DNA from: Alg239-R122 sp041746135
Lineage (GTDB): Bacteria; Pseudomonadota; Alphaproteobacteria; Sphingomonadales; Sphingomonadaceae
NCBI GenBank assembly: GCA_041746135.1
Contig: JBGTHQ010000002.1
Coordinates: 67,393 to 131,392, forward strand
Direction: 5' to 3'
Length of the DNA: 64,000 nt
Positions 7,641-16,046 of this stretch are shown one piece after another. The stretch's first letter is position 1; the number at the start of each line of letters is the position of its first letter. Position numbers and translations under genes: made by a program. Under the pieces are notes generated by a model, which did not search any database, was not told the origin of the DNA, and was given only the letters and a program-made list of their open reading frames with translations.

Positions 7641-10600
7641 ATCGTTTCTCCTTCAAATTGGTTGTTGTCTTTCTTACGCAGTTCCCGTTGTCGAAGCAGC
7701 AGATAGGCCGCTGGTACAACGAACATGGACAGAAGCGGAGCTGTAATCATCCCGCCCACCATCGGCGCCGCGATACGCCGCATGACTTCAGACCCGATGC
7801 CGGAACCGATCAATATCGGGAACAGACCCGCGAGAATGACCGCCACGGTCATGGCTTTGGGTCGGACCCGCAACAGCGCGCCTTCACGCACGGCTTGCAT
7901 AATGTCGCCCGCAGTCGGTGCGTTCCCTTTTTCTTGCAAAGCCTGCTTCAGATAGATCAGCATGATGACACCGAATTCTGCCGAAACTCCCGCCAAGGCG
8001 GTAAAGCCGACGGCGGTCGCGATCGACTGGTTCACGCCCATAAAATAGAGCAGCCACAAACCACCTGTCAGGGCGAATGGCAATGTGGCCATAATGATGA
8101 GCGCTTCGTCAAACCGGCGAAATGTGAGATAGAGGAGCAGGAATATGATCGCCAACGTTGCGGGAACGACGATCAAGAGCCGATCCTGCGCACGTTGCAG
8201 ATATTCGAACTGCCCTGTAAAGGACACGCTGACGCCAGCTGGCAGGTCGACCTGTTCATCAATGGCGGTCTGCAAATCATCCACGACCGACACCAGATCA
8301 CGGCCGCGAGAATCGATATATATCCATGTCGACGGACGACCGTTTTCAGACCGCAACATGGGCGGTCCGGCGCTGATGCCGATATCGGCTAGATCGCCTA
8401 GAGTAACCTGCTGCCCCGCCGGGGTCAGAACCGGAAGCGTGCGAAGATCGCTCAAGCTATCCCTTATTTCTCGGGGGTAACGCACGTTGATCGGATAGCG
8501 CGCCAGTCCCTCCACCGTTTCGCCGATATTGCGGCCCCCAATGGCACTCGCGACGATCGACTGGACATCGGAAATATTCATGCCGTACCGCGCCGCCGCG
8601 AGGCGGTCGATGTCGACATCGATATACCGACCGCCGGTCAGACGCTCGGCCAGCGCCGACGACACGCCCGGCACTTGCTTGGCCACCGCCTCCAGTTTCT
8701 GCGCCGTTGCATCAATGCTATCCAGGTCATTGCCCGACACCTTGATTCCAATCGGGCTTTTGATGCCAGTGGCCAGCATTTCTATCCGGTTGCGGATCGG
8801 CGGTATCCAGAAATTGGTAATCCCCGGAACCTGCACAGCCCTATCGAGTTCCTTCACCAGCTTGTCAGGCGTCATCCCGGCGCGCCATTCGCTGCGCGGC
8901 TTGAACTGGATGGTGGTTTCGAACATCGTCAGCGGCGCAGGATCGGTCGCGGTATCGGCCCGGCCTGCTTTGCCGAACACGGTTTCAACCTCGGGTACGG
9001 TTTTGATCATGCGGTTGGTTTGTTGCAATAGTTCCGAAGCCTTGGCGGGAGACAGTCCGGGCAATGTATTGGGCATATAAAGCAAGTCGCCCTCGTCCAT
9101 TTGCGGCATGAATTCTCCGCCCAATTGGCTGACCGGCCAGGCGCTGGTCGCAAACACCAGCAACGCGATCACCAGAACTTTTTTCGGATATTTGAGCGAC
9201 CAGTCCAAGGCGGGCTGGTAAATGCGGGTCAGAAAGCGGTTAACCGGATTGGCCTCTTCCGACGGTATTTTGCCGCGAATGAAATATCCCATCAAAACGG
9301 GGATCAAGGTCACCGATAATATCGCCGCCCCGGCCATCGCATAGGTTTTGGTAAAGGCAAGCGGAGCGAACAAGCGACCCTCCTGTCCTTCCAGCGTGAA
9401 AATCGGCAGGAACGAGAATGTGATGATCAGCAGGCTCAGGAATAACGCGGGCCCGACCTCGACGGACGAATCCACGATCAGTCGCCAATGTTCCTGCAGT
9501 GGTATCTTGTCGGCGTCGTGATCGCTTCGCCATCGCTCCAGATGCTTGTGCGCATTTTCGATCATAACGACCGCGGCGTCCACCATGGCGCCAATGGCAA
9601 TGGCGATCCCGCCCAGCGACATGATGTTCGCGTTAATCCCCTGAAACCGCATGACCAGAAAAGCGAACAATATGCCGAGCGGTAATGTCAGCACCGCCAC
9701 CAACGCTGATCTTATATGCCACAGGAAAAGCGCGCAGACGATGGCAACGACGATAAATTCTTCGATCAGTTTTTCTGTCAGGTTGTCGACCGCGCCGTCA
9801 ATCAGTTCGGAGCGGTCATAGACCGTGACGATTTCCACACCGGGCGGAAGGCTGGCCTTGAGCTCTGCCAGCCGGGTTTTGACCGCCGCTATCGTTTCGC
9901 GGGCATTTTTGCCCGAGCGCAGAATGATGACCCCGCCCGCAACCTCGCCCTCCCCATTCAGTTCGGCTATACCGCGGCGTATTTCCGGGCCAAGCTGCAC
10001 ACGGGCAATATCGCCCAGCACCACGGGGATACCGCCCGCTTCGGTTTTGAGCGGAATAGACCGAAAATCGGACAGGTTTTGCAAATAGCCGCTCGCGCGA
10101 ACGATATATTCGCGTTCAGCCAGTTCGACGATCGACCCGCCGACTTCGGTATTGGCGGACTGAATCGCTTTAATGGCCGTGTCCTGATCGATCCCAAACG
10201 ACACCATTCGGTCAGGATCAAGCACGATCTGATACTGTTTGACCATGCCGCCGATCGAGGCGACTTCGGCCACCCCCGGTACGGTTTGTAGCTCGTACCG
10301 CAAAAACCAGTCCTGAATACTGCGCAGATCGGATAAATCGTTCTGCCCCGTTCTATCGACCAGCGCATATTCATAGATCCAGCCCACCCCGGTCGCATCG
10401 GGTCCAAGTTCGGGCATTACGCCTTCGGGCAGATCCCCTTGAACGGAACTCAGATATTCGAGCACGCGCGAACGCGCCCAGTAGAGATCGGTGCCATCCT
10501 CGAACAATATATAGACATAGCTATCGCCGTTGAAAGAGTAGCCGCGCACGGCCCGGGCTCCGGGAACCGACAGCATGGTGGTCGCCAGCGGGTAGGTGAC

Positions 10601-10792
10601 CTGATTCTCGACAATTTGCGGTGCCTGTCCAGGATAGGGTGTGCGGATGATCACCTGCACGTCGGACAGGTCGGGTAAGGCATCGACCGGTGTGGTGCGC
10701 ACGGCCCATATGCCTGCCGCAAGCAAAGCGGCCATGATGAGCAGCACCAGTGCCCGCGCCTGAACGCTGGCGCGAATGACCTTACCGATCAT
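7637..10792 (-). CDS. cusA: Heavy-metal efflux RND pump, CusA/CzcA family
   Basis: 1051 residues, the usual length for HME-RND inner-membrane pumps. N-terminal TM1 (residues about 10-30) is followed by VDALPDLSDVQVIIRTPYPGQAPQ. The TM4 charged motif MVDAAVVMIENAHK is present, as are two periplasmic porter halves and twelve predicted membrane helices. The Cus association (CusF neighbours, the Met-rich partner CusB) argues for monovalent Cu/Ag rather than Co/Zn/Cd. It overlaps cusB by 4 bases upstream and cusF by 4 bases downstream. It exports metal from periplasm or cytoplasm through CusC using the proton gradient. Confidence 0.95.
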   Translation of the reverse strand: MIGKVIRASVQARALVLLIMAALLAAGIWAVRTTPVDALPDLSDVQVIIRTPYPGQAPQIVENQVTYPLATTMLSVPGARAVRGYSFNGDSYVYILFEDGTDLYWARSRVLEYLSSVQGDLPEGVMPELGPDATGVGWIYEYALVDRTGQNDLSDLRSIQDWFLRYELQTVPGVAEVASIGGMVKQYQIVLDPDRMVSFGIDQDTAIKAIQSANTEVGGSIVELAEREYIVRASGYLQNLSDFRSIPLKTEAGGIPVVLGDIARVQLGPEIRRGIAELNGEGEVAGGVIILRSGKNARETIAAVKTRLAELKASLPPGVEIVTVYDRSELIDGAVDNLTEKLIEEFIVVAIVCALFLWHIRSALVAVLTLPLGILFAFLVMRFQGINANIMSLGGIAIAIGAMVDAAVVMIENAHKHLERWRSDHDADKIPLQEHWRLIVDSSVEVGPALFLSLLIITFSFLPIFTLEGQEGRLFAPLAFTKTYAMAGAAILSVTLIPVLMGYFIRGKIPSEEANPVNRFLTRIYQPALDWSLKYPKKVLVIALLVFATSAWPVSQLGGEFMPQMDEGDLLYMPNTLPGLSPAKASELLQQTNRMIKTVPEVETVFGKAGRADTATDPAPLTMFETTIQFKPRSEWRAGMTPDKLVKELDRAVQVPGITNFWIPPIRNRIEMLATGIKSPIGIKVSGNDLDSIDATAQKLEAVAKQVPGVSSALAERLTGGRYIDVDIDRLAAARYGMNISDVQSIVASAIGGRNIGETVEGLARYPINVRYPREIRDSLSDLRTLPVLTPAGQQVTLGDLADIGISAGPPMLRSENGRPSTWIYIDSRGRDLVSVVDDLQTAIDEQVDLPAGVSVSFTGQFEYLQRAQDRLLIVVPATLAIIFLLLYLTFRRFDEALIIMATLPFALTGGLWLLYFMGVNQSIATAVGFTALAGVSAEFGVIMLIYLKQALQEKGNAPTAGDIMQAVREGALLRVRPKAMTVAVILAGLFPILIGSGIGSEVMRRIAAPMVGGMITAPLLSMFVVPAAYLLLRQRELRKKDNNQFEGETI

Positions 10793-12276
10793 TGCGCTAC
10801 CTGTGTGCGCTTGATGCTGGTGACGGTGACGACGGAGCCAGACTTTTCAAAGGTGAAATCGACTGGATCGCCTTTTTTGAAGCCGCGCATCATAGCCGGT
10901 TTGGCGAGTTCGAAACTCATTGTCATGGCTGGCCATTTGATAGCTGGTACAGGACCGTGCGATAATATCACGGCGTCGCCCTTGATCGCCTCGATCTTGC
11001 CCGAAGCTTTATAACCCCCTGCCTTTGCCGGTCTGGCGGGCAACTCTCCTTGCAAAGGCCGCACATCGATGCCTGAAAGGCTGGCTTCGGAATCGACCAG
11101 GAACTGTCCCGATATTATCACATCCTCGCCCGGTGACAAACCCTGGAGAATCTCGGTCTGGCCTCCGCCTTCACGGCCGATTTTGACCTCGGCGGGTCTG
11201 TACCGGCCTTTGCCGCTGGCGAGCATCACCAGCGTTCTTTCGCCCGTCTCTATGATCGCCTCGCTGGGCACCAGGATCGCGGGATTGGTATTGGTTACCA
11301 GATCGACCGTCGCAAACATTCCGGGGCGAAGCTGGCCGCGCGGATTGGGGAGTTCGATCAGCGCGGTGAGCGTTCGGCTTTCGGTCTGCGCGGCAGGCAA
11401 TATCGCCCGGACCTTGCCTGTAAACGTCTTGCCGGGAAAACTGGAAAGCTCGGCGATGGCGGTTTGTCCGGGCCGTACGTCCGCCACGCGCGCCTCCGGT
11501 ACAGCGCCATAGAGCCAGACCGTCCCGAGCCCGTTTATTTGAGCAAGCGATTGGCCGGACGATAATGTCATACCCGGTCTGACGCTCAGCGTATCGATGG
11601 CACCGCTGACGGGCGATCGCACGGTGTAGACCGTTTGTTGCCTGCCGGTCCGGGCAACCTGCCGTATCAACCCCTCGGGCATACCCAGAAGGCGCAACCT
11701 CTCGCGTGCGGCATTGGCAAACGCACTGTTTCCGCTTTTTGCCAACGCAAGATATTCGGCCTGCGCGCCGCCCCAATCGGGCACCAGAATATCGGCGATC
11801 GGTGCGCCTGCGGATATCACATCACCGGGTGCACGGCGATATGTGCGCTCGACAAAGCCTCCGGCACGCGCCTGTACAATGGCTATATCGCGCTCGTTAT
11901 ATTCGATCGTCCCCGTGATGTTCAGGCTGTTTTCGAGTGTGCCAACCCTGGCCTTGGCGGTGCGTATGCCAAGATTCTGGGCGATGCGCGGGTTGATCGA
12001 AATGCCCGGCGCAGCTTTGGAATCGTTCGCTTCATCTGCATATTTCGGCACCAATTGCATATCCATAAACGGCGATTTTCCCGGCTTGTCGAATTTCTGA
12101 TCGGGAAACATCGGATCGTAATAATACAGTACTTCGCCCTGACCATCAGCCATCTCCAGGGTGTCTTTGTCACCCGATCCGGTTGTGCCAAGCCAGTATC
12201 CCCCACCGGCCGCCAGTACAGCGGCAAGAATTGCAAATGCGCCCCATCGCGCCTTTTCCGTAGCGGGAATCTTCAT
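10789..12276 (-). CDS. cusB: RND periplasmic adaptor CusB with fused CusF domain
   Basis: 495 residues. N-terminal anchor or signal (residues 9-30), then the Met-bearing metal segment YYYDPMFPDQKFDKPGKSPF, followed by the hairpin, lipoyl and beta-barrel domains of a membrane-fusion protein (residues about 110-400). Residues about 425-490 form a CusF-like domain: SHGPVPAIKWPAMTMSF has the His, Trp and two Met of the Cu(I)/Ag(I) site. The fusion gives the adaptor its own metallochaperone in addition to the separate CusF. It overlaps cusC and cusA by 4 bases each. Confidence 0.94.
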   Translation of the reverse strand: MKIPATEKARWGAFAILAAVLAAGGGYWLGTTGSGDKDTLEMADGQGEVLYYYDPMFPDQKFDKPGKSPFMDMQLVPKYADEANDSKAAPGISINPRIAQNLGIRTAKARVGTLENSLNITGTIEYNERDIAIVQARAGGFVERTYRRAPGDVISAGAPIADILVPDWGGAQAEYLALAKSGNSAFANAARERLRLLGMPEGLIRQVARTGRQQTVYTVRSPVSGAIDTLSVRPGMTLSSGQSLAQINGLGTVWLYGAVPEARVADVRPGQTAIAELSSFPGKTFTGKVRAILPAAQTESRTLTALIELPNPRGQLRPGMFATVDLVTNTNPAILVPSEAIIETGERTLVMLASGKGRYRPAEVKIGREGGGQTEILQGLSPGEDVIISGQFLVDSEASLSGIDVRPLQGELPARPAKAGGYKASGKIEAIKGDAVILSHGPVPAIKWPAMTMSFELAKPAMMRGFKKGDPVDFTFEKSGSVVTVTSIKRTQVAQ

Positions 12277-13565
12277 GGCATATTCCTGTCATAAGTAAAT
12301 TTGATGCGAATCGTGTCGCGCACGAGTGATGCTTCCCGGTCGAGAAGATCGATTTCAGCTTCTGCAAGCGCAATCACGGCATTCAGAGCCGTGCCAAGAT
12401 CGACGCGGCCCGCACCGTAGCTGACCCTTTCCAGTTCCGCCTGTGTCTTGGTCAACGGGACCAGAATGTCTTTCGATCGATCCCAGTTTTCGCGAAGTGC
12501 GCGGTTGCCCGCTAGGTCACCGGAAAGCTGCGCAATCAGCTGCCGCTCCACATCCTGGGCCTCCAGCCGTGCCGCATTGGCTTCGAGTATGCGTGCATTG
12601 ATCAGCGGATCCTGCCTTTTCTTTGAAAATAACGGAAGATCGATAGTCACGCCAAGCGAAACATAGCTGCCATATTCCGGCCGCCGCTGGGTAAAGCTGG
12701 CATTGACCCCGAAATCGGGTCGCTTGTTCGCGCGCGCAAGATCGATATCGGATTCGGCGCGCTGTATTCGTGCTTGCTCCACTTCCAATATAGGGAGGGC
12801 ATCAATTCCGCTTCTCAGTTCGGATGCTTCAAGAGAGATAAGCGGCGGCCGGCCGGATATTTGTGGATTTTCAAGCCCTGTCCATCGCGACAGAACTGCT
12901 TGCGCCTTTTCCAGTTCGGCTTGGAGCAAGCTGCGCCGGTCGGCAAGCCGTGCCTTTAATCGCTCCGGTTCGAACGCTTGAGACGGCCGTGTGGCGCCCG
13001 ATGTGAGCCTGGCGGCGGAGGTCGCGGACAGATCGTCCAGGCTTTTCTGTAGTAAAGTCAGGATATCCAAACGCTGTTTGACATAATAGACATCCACCCA
13101 CGCGAGCGCGGAATATAACCCGATATCCTGTATTTCCGCGGACTTTGCCGCACGCGCTATACCAATATCGCTTCGCGCCTGATTTACGCGGGCGCGGCGT
13201 TTCGCGGCATTGGGAAATTCCTGCGACACGCCGATCCTGCCGCGCGGGAACCCGTCGCGTCCGGGACGAAGAGACGGCTCGAATGGGCCCGCGACTCTCT
13301 GATCCAATAAATCAATGCTGAGTTTCGGGTCAGGCAACTGGTTGGCAGGTAAAAGTTTGCTTTCGGCAGCCTCTACCTGAAGCGATCGCGCTTCGATTGT
13401 CGGGGCAGTTTCAAGCGCACGCTCGATAGCTTCCTCAAAATCGATCGGTTCTGCAACAGCGGGAAACGCTGCAATCCCGAAGACAAGAGTGTAGACACAT
13501 ACAGTGTGAAACCGGATGTGGGAGTTTTTCAATGTGCGTTTTATAATCATCTTAACCGCTCGCAT
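12273..13565 (-). CDS. cusC: TolC-family outer-membrane efflux protein
   Basis: 430 residues. After a signal peptide ending about FPAVAEP come two TolC-type repeats: AIERALETAPTIEARSLQVEAAESKLLPANQLPDPKL at the start and a second helical half from about residue 230. It forms the outer-membrane channel of the CusCBA complex. The ATG at 13565 has no strong ribosome-binding site; the ATG five codons later (MIIKRTLKN), preceded by GAGCGG, is equally possible. It overlaps cusB by 4 bases and lies 142 bp downstream of the Cys-rich exported protein. Confidence 0.9.
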   Translation of the reverse strand: MRAVKMIIKRTLKNSHIRFHTVCVYTLVFGIAAFPAVAEPIDFEEAIERALETAPTIEARSLQVEAAESKLLPANQLPDPKLSIDLLDQRVAGPFEPSLRPGRDGFPRGRIGVSQEFPNAAKRRARVNQARSDIGIARAAKSAEIQDIGLYSALAWVDVYYVKQRLDILTLLQKSLDDLSATSAARLTSGATRPSQAFEPERLKARLADRRSLLQAELEKAQAVLSRWTGLENPQISGRPPLISLEASELRSGIDALPILEVEQARIQRAESDIDLARANKRPDFGVNASFTQRRPEYGSYVSLGVTIDLPLFSKKRQDPLINARILEANAARLEAQDVERQLIAQLSGDLAGNRALRENWDRSKDILVPLTKTQAELERVSYGAGRVDLGTALNAVIALAEAEIDLLDREASLVRDTIRIKFTYDRNMP

Positions 13566-13707
13566 GGTTGCAAGTTACAGATCAGGATCGAGTAGACGGA
13601 TTTCGCCTAGCTGCTCGATCGTTGAGCTTGAGTGGCACGAGACATTATCTGGCTGTGCAGATAAGACTATGCAGCAAAAGGAGGTCAGAGCGCGAGGCTC
13701 TGGCCTG

Positions 13708-14076
13708 CTATGCGATGGACGGTTTGGGGGGTTTTATTTCCGGAATGGCTTTATGCTCCATCGGAGCATATTGGTGTCCGAAGACGTGGTCAGGCGAAAC
13801 CATGGCGATCCTGTCCACCATTTGGCTGCGGAAACCCGCCGTGGCTGGCGAATATGTACACTGAAGCATCAGAGCACAGTCATCATCGCCGCAAGGTGCT
13901 TCCTTCTTGTTTTCATCATCCGAGCCAGAGGCTTTCATATCAGGACAATCAGACATGGCCCTAAAATCTGGCGCATCCGCTGCAATCGGCTGGCACGGTG
14001 CATTGGCCAAAGCCTGGCCGGAAAATCCGATCAGAGCCAATCCCAATAGAAGCATATGGAGTATATTTCTCACCAC
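13708..14076 (-). CDS. Small Cys-rich exported protein heading the cus operon
   Basis: 122 residues from the GTG at 14076. An ATG at 14055 (MLLLGLALIGF) is an alternative, because the predicted transcription start falls at about 14076. The signal peptide ends LANA. The mature part has five Cys (PCQP, DCPDMK, PCGDDDC, LQC) amid many Asp and Met residues, which suggests disulfides or metal binding. No named family recognised. It is first in the gene order before cusCBAF, so a periplasmic copper/silver role is likely by context. Confidence 0.7.
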   Translation of the reverse strand: MVRNILHMLLLGLALIGFSGQALANAPCQPIAADAPDFRAMSDCPDMKASGSDDENKKEAPCGDDDCALMLQCTYSPATAGFRSQMVDRIAMVSPDHVFGHQYAPMEHKAIPEIKPPKPSIA

Positions 14077-14082
14077 CCCTTA

Positions 14083-14117
14083 AGTATTCGACTTTTCTGC
14101 TATACCGTCAAGGTATA
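14083..14117 (-). promoter_or_regulatory. Promoter of the cus operon with inverted repeat over the -35
   Basis: On the minus strand: -35 TTGACG (14111..14106), a 17-base spacer and -10 AATACT (14088..14083). The -35 lies inside a 6-bp inverted repeat, TATACC-N5-GGTATA (14101..14117), the expected position for a metal-responsive regulator. No MerR or two-component regulator gene is nearby. The predicted transcript starts at or close to the GTG of the first gene. Confidence 0.55.
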
Positions 14118-14320
14118 TTAGCGGTCATTACCGAAACAGGATTGCGAATACGGTTGACACAAAGAACATGGTTTCGGGATCGCTCGTATAAAGGATCAGA
14201 CGTCCGCCGTGCCATTATGATGTTAAATAACGAACCAATACGAACCGTCAATCATGTTTTGTCTTAAGGCAGGGCATCAGGATCAGAATCTATAGTCTGA
14301 GAGATAACAGGAGTTTGAAC

Positions 14321-15805
14321 TTGCCCGAAACTACAACAAACAGTCTTGCAAATTCCGACAGCCTTGGGACCCCAGAGAGAGGATATAGAAGCCACAATTA
14401 TCGAAAATACATATTGGGGATGCTCCTTACGGTTTACATCTTCAATTTCATAGACCGCACGATAATCAATATCTTAACCGAACCCATTAAAGAATCATTC
14501 GGCGTCGAAGATTGGCAAATGGGGCTACTGGGTGGCCCCGCTTTTGCAATCCTCTACACGTTTGTCGGCATTCCTGTTGCCCGTTTTTCAGAGAGACACC
14601 ACCGTGTGTGGATCATTGCCGCTTCGGTGGCACTGTGGAGCCTCATGACTGCTTTATGTGGGTTTGCGACTAGTTTTATTGCGCTTTTTATTTTCCGTAT
14701 CGGTGTAAGCATCGGCGAAGCAGGGTGCTCGCCGCCCGCCAATTCCATCATTGCAGATTATTTCGTCCCTTCAGAACGTTCCACAGCGGTTTCGGTCTAT
14801 GCGCTGGGGATTCCTCTTGGCGGTATGGTGGCCTATGTCTTTGGCGGTTTTATTGTCGGCAGTCTTGATGGTGCTTCAATCGGCGCGTTGCTGACCAGTT
14901 GGAATTGGACATGGGCTGCGAATACATTTGATTGGCAGAATATAGAAGGCTGGCGCGTGGCCTTTGTCGTTGTCGGAATTCCCGGCATCATTGTCGCAAT
15001 ACTCGTAAAAATGACGATCAAGGAACCTCCCCGCGGCTATACAGATCCGCCAGAGTTACAGAATAAAGAGCAAGTTAGCTTTCGTGAAGTATTGCAGATA
15101 TTGACTGCCAAACCGTCCTACTGGCACGTCACAATCGGGGTAACTATCGCATCGTTTGTCAATTACGGCGTGGGTCAGTTTTTCGTTTCCTTCCTGATCC
15201 GCACACATGAAATGTCGCTCTTCGATGCGTCGGTAAAAGTCGCGATGGTATTGGCCGTGATGGCCTCCATCGGCACGTTCATGTCCGGCTATCTGGCGGA
15301 TAAATATGGGGGGCGTTTTCCCAAGGCGCTCGCCTGGATTCCGATGATTGCGTTGCTGGGTTCTACGCCAATGTTTATAATCGGCTATTTACTGGAATCC
15401 TTATGGCTGGCCATTCCGATTTTGATGATCGGCCAGATGCTGCTTTATACTTATCTTTGCCCGCTATATGCCGTACCAAGCGGTGTTGTGGATAGCCGTA
15501 TGCGTGCCACTTCCGTAGCAATAACATTATTTATTGTTAACCTGTTTGGCTATGGCCTGGGGCCACCGCTGATCGGCGGGCTCTCGACAATATTAAATTC
15601 AACATTTCTGTCCGGCATAGACCCAGGCCTAACGTTGGAAGCCTGCAAAGCGACAAATCTGGCAGCGACTGTTCAGGCCGTTTGCGATACAGCCAATGCA
15701 AGGGGGCTGCAATGGTCCATGATTATTTTCAAATGCCTCTACTTATGGGCGGTTGTTCACTTCTATTTGGCCAGCCGCACCATTCAGCGCGACATGGGCC
15801 GGTGA
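14321..15805 (+). CDS. MFS transporter, spinster-like family
   Basis: About 494 residues. The TTG at 14321 is favoured because AGGAG lies 7 bases before it; a TTG two codons earlier would be too near. Twelve predicted membrane helices start after a 35-residue polar N-terminus. MFS features include FNFIDRTIINIL in TM1 and the A-like motif GIPVARFSERHHRVWII, with SGYLADKYGGRFPKALAW repeating it in the second half. The long loop between TM5 and TM6 (about residues 180-215) is typical of the spinster-like MFS proteins common in sphingomonads, whose substrates are mostly unknown. It is convergent with the TBDR at 16047..18074. A G-rich/C-rich hairpin at 15814..15843 follows but has no T-run. Confidence 0.85.
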   Translation: MPETTTNSLANSDSLGTPERGYRSHNYRKYILGMLLTVYIFNFIDRTIINILTEPIKESFGVEDWQMGLLGGPAFAILYTFVGIPVARFSERHHRVWIIAASVALWSLMTALCGFATSFIALFIFRIGVSIGEAGCSPPANSIIADYFVPSERSTAVSVYALGIPLGGMVAYVFGGFIVGSLDGASIGALLTSWNWTWAANTFDWQNIEGWRVAFVVVGIPGIIVAILVKMTIKEPPRGYTDPPELQNKEQVSFREVLQILTAKPSYWHVTIGVTIASFVNYGVGQFFVSFLIRTHEMSLFDASVKVAMVLAVMASIGTFMSGYLADKYGGRFPKALAWIPMIALLGSTPMFIIGYLLESLWLAIPILMIGQMLLYTYLCPLYAVPSGVVDSRMRATSVAITLFIVNLFGYGLGPPLIGGLSTILNSTFLSGIDPGLTLEACKATNLAATVQAVCDTANARGLQWSMIIFKCLYLWAVVHFYLASRTIQRDMGR

Positions 15806-16046
15806 TCGCAATGGAGGGGGGATACAAATGTTTCTTCCCCCTCTGGTAGCAATTGCCGAGGAAAATGGTATCATCAACGGGTTTTTGGCCAATCCCCGGG
15901 CCCCCCTGCTCCGGCATAATGGCCTTTCTGTTGAACCGAATACTTCCAGTTTATGGCATAGCCACCTACGGCCATTTTCGTGCATTTTCCCATTTCCTTG
16001 AAAAAGGGATACATCCTATCGGCCATAGGCTTTCACTTGGTGACTC

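Noticed and set aside
13998..14267. 89-codon plus-strand frame upstream of the MFS gene
   Set aside because: Overlaps the cus promoter and first cus gene, with no ribosome-binding site or motif.
15814..15843. GAGGGGG/CCCCCTC hairpin after the MFS gene
   Set aside because: No T-run follows and the loop is 16 bases, so not called as a terminator.
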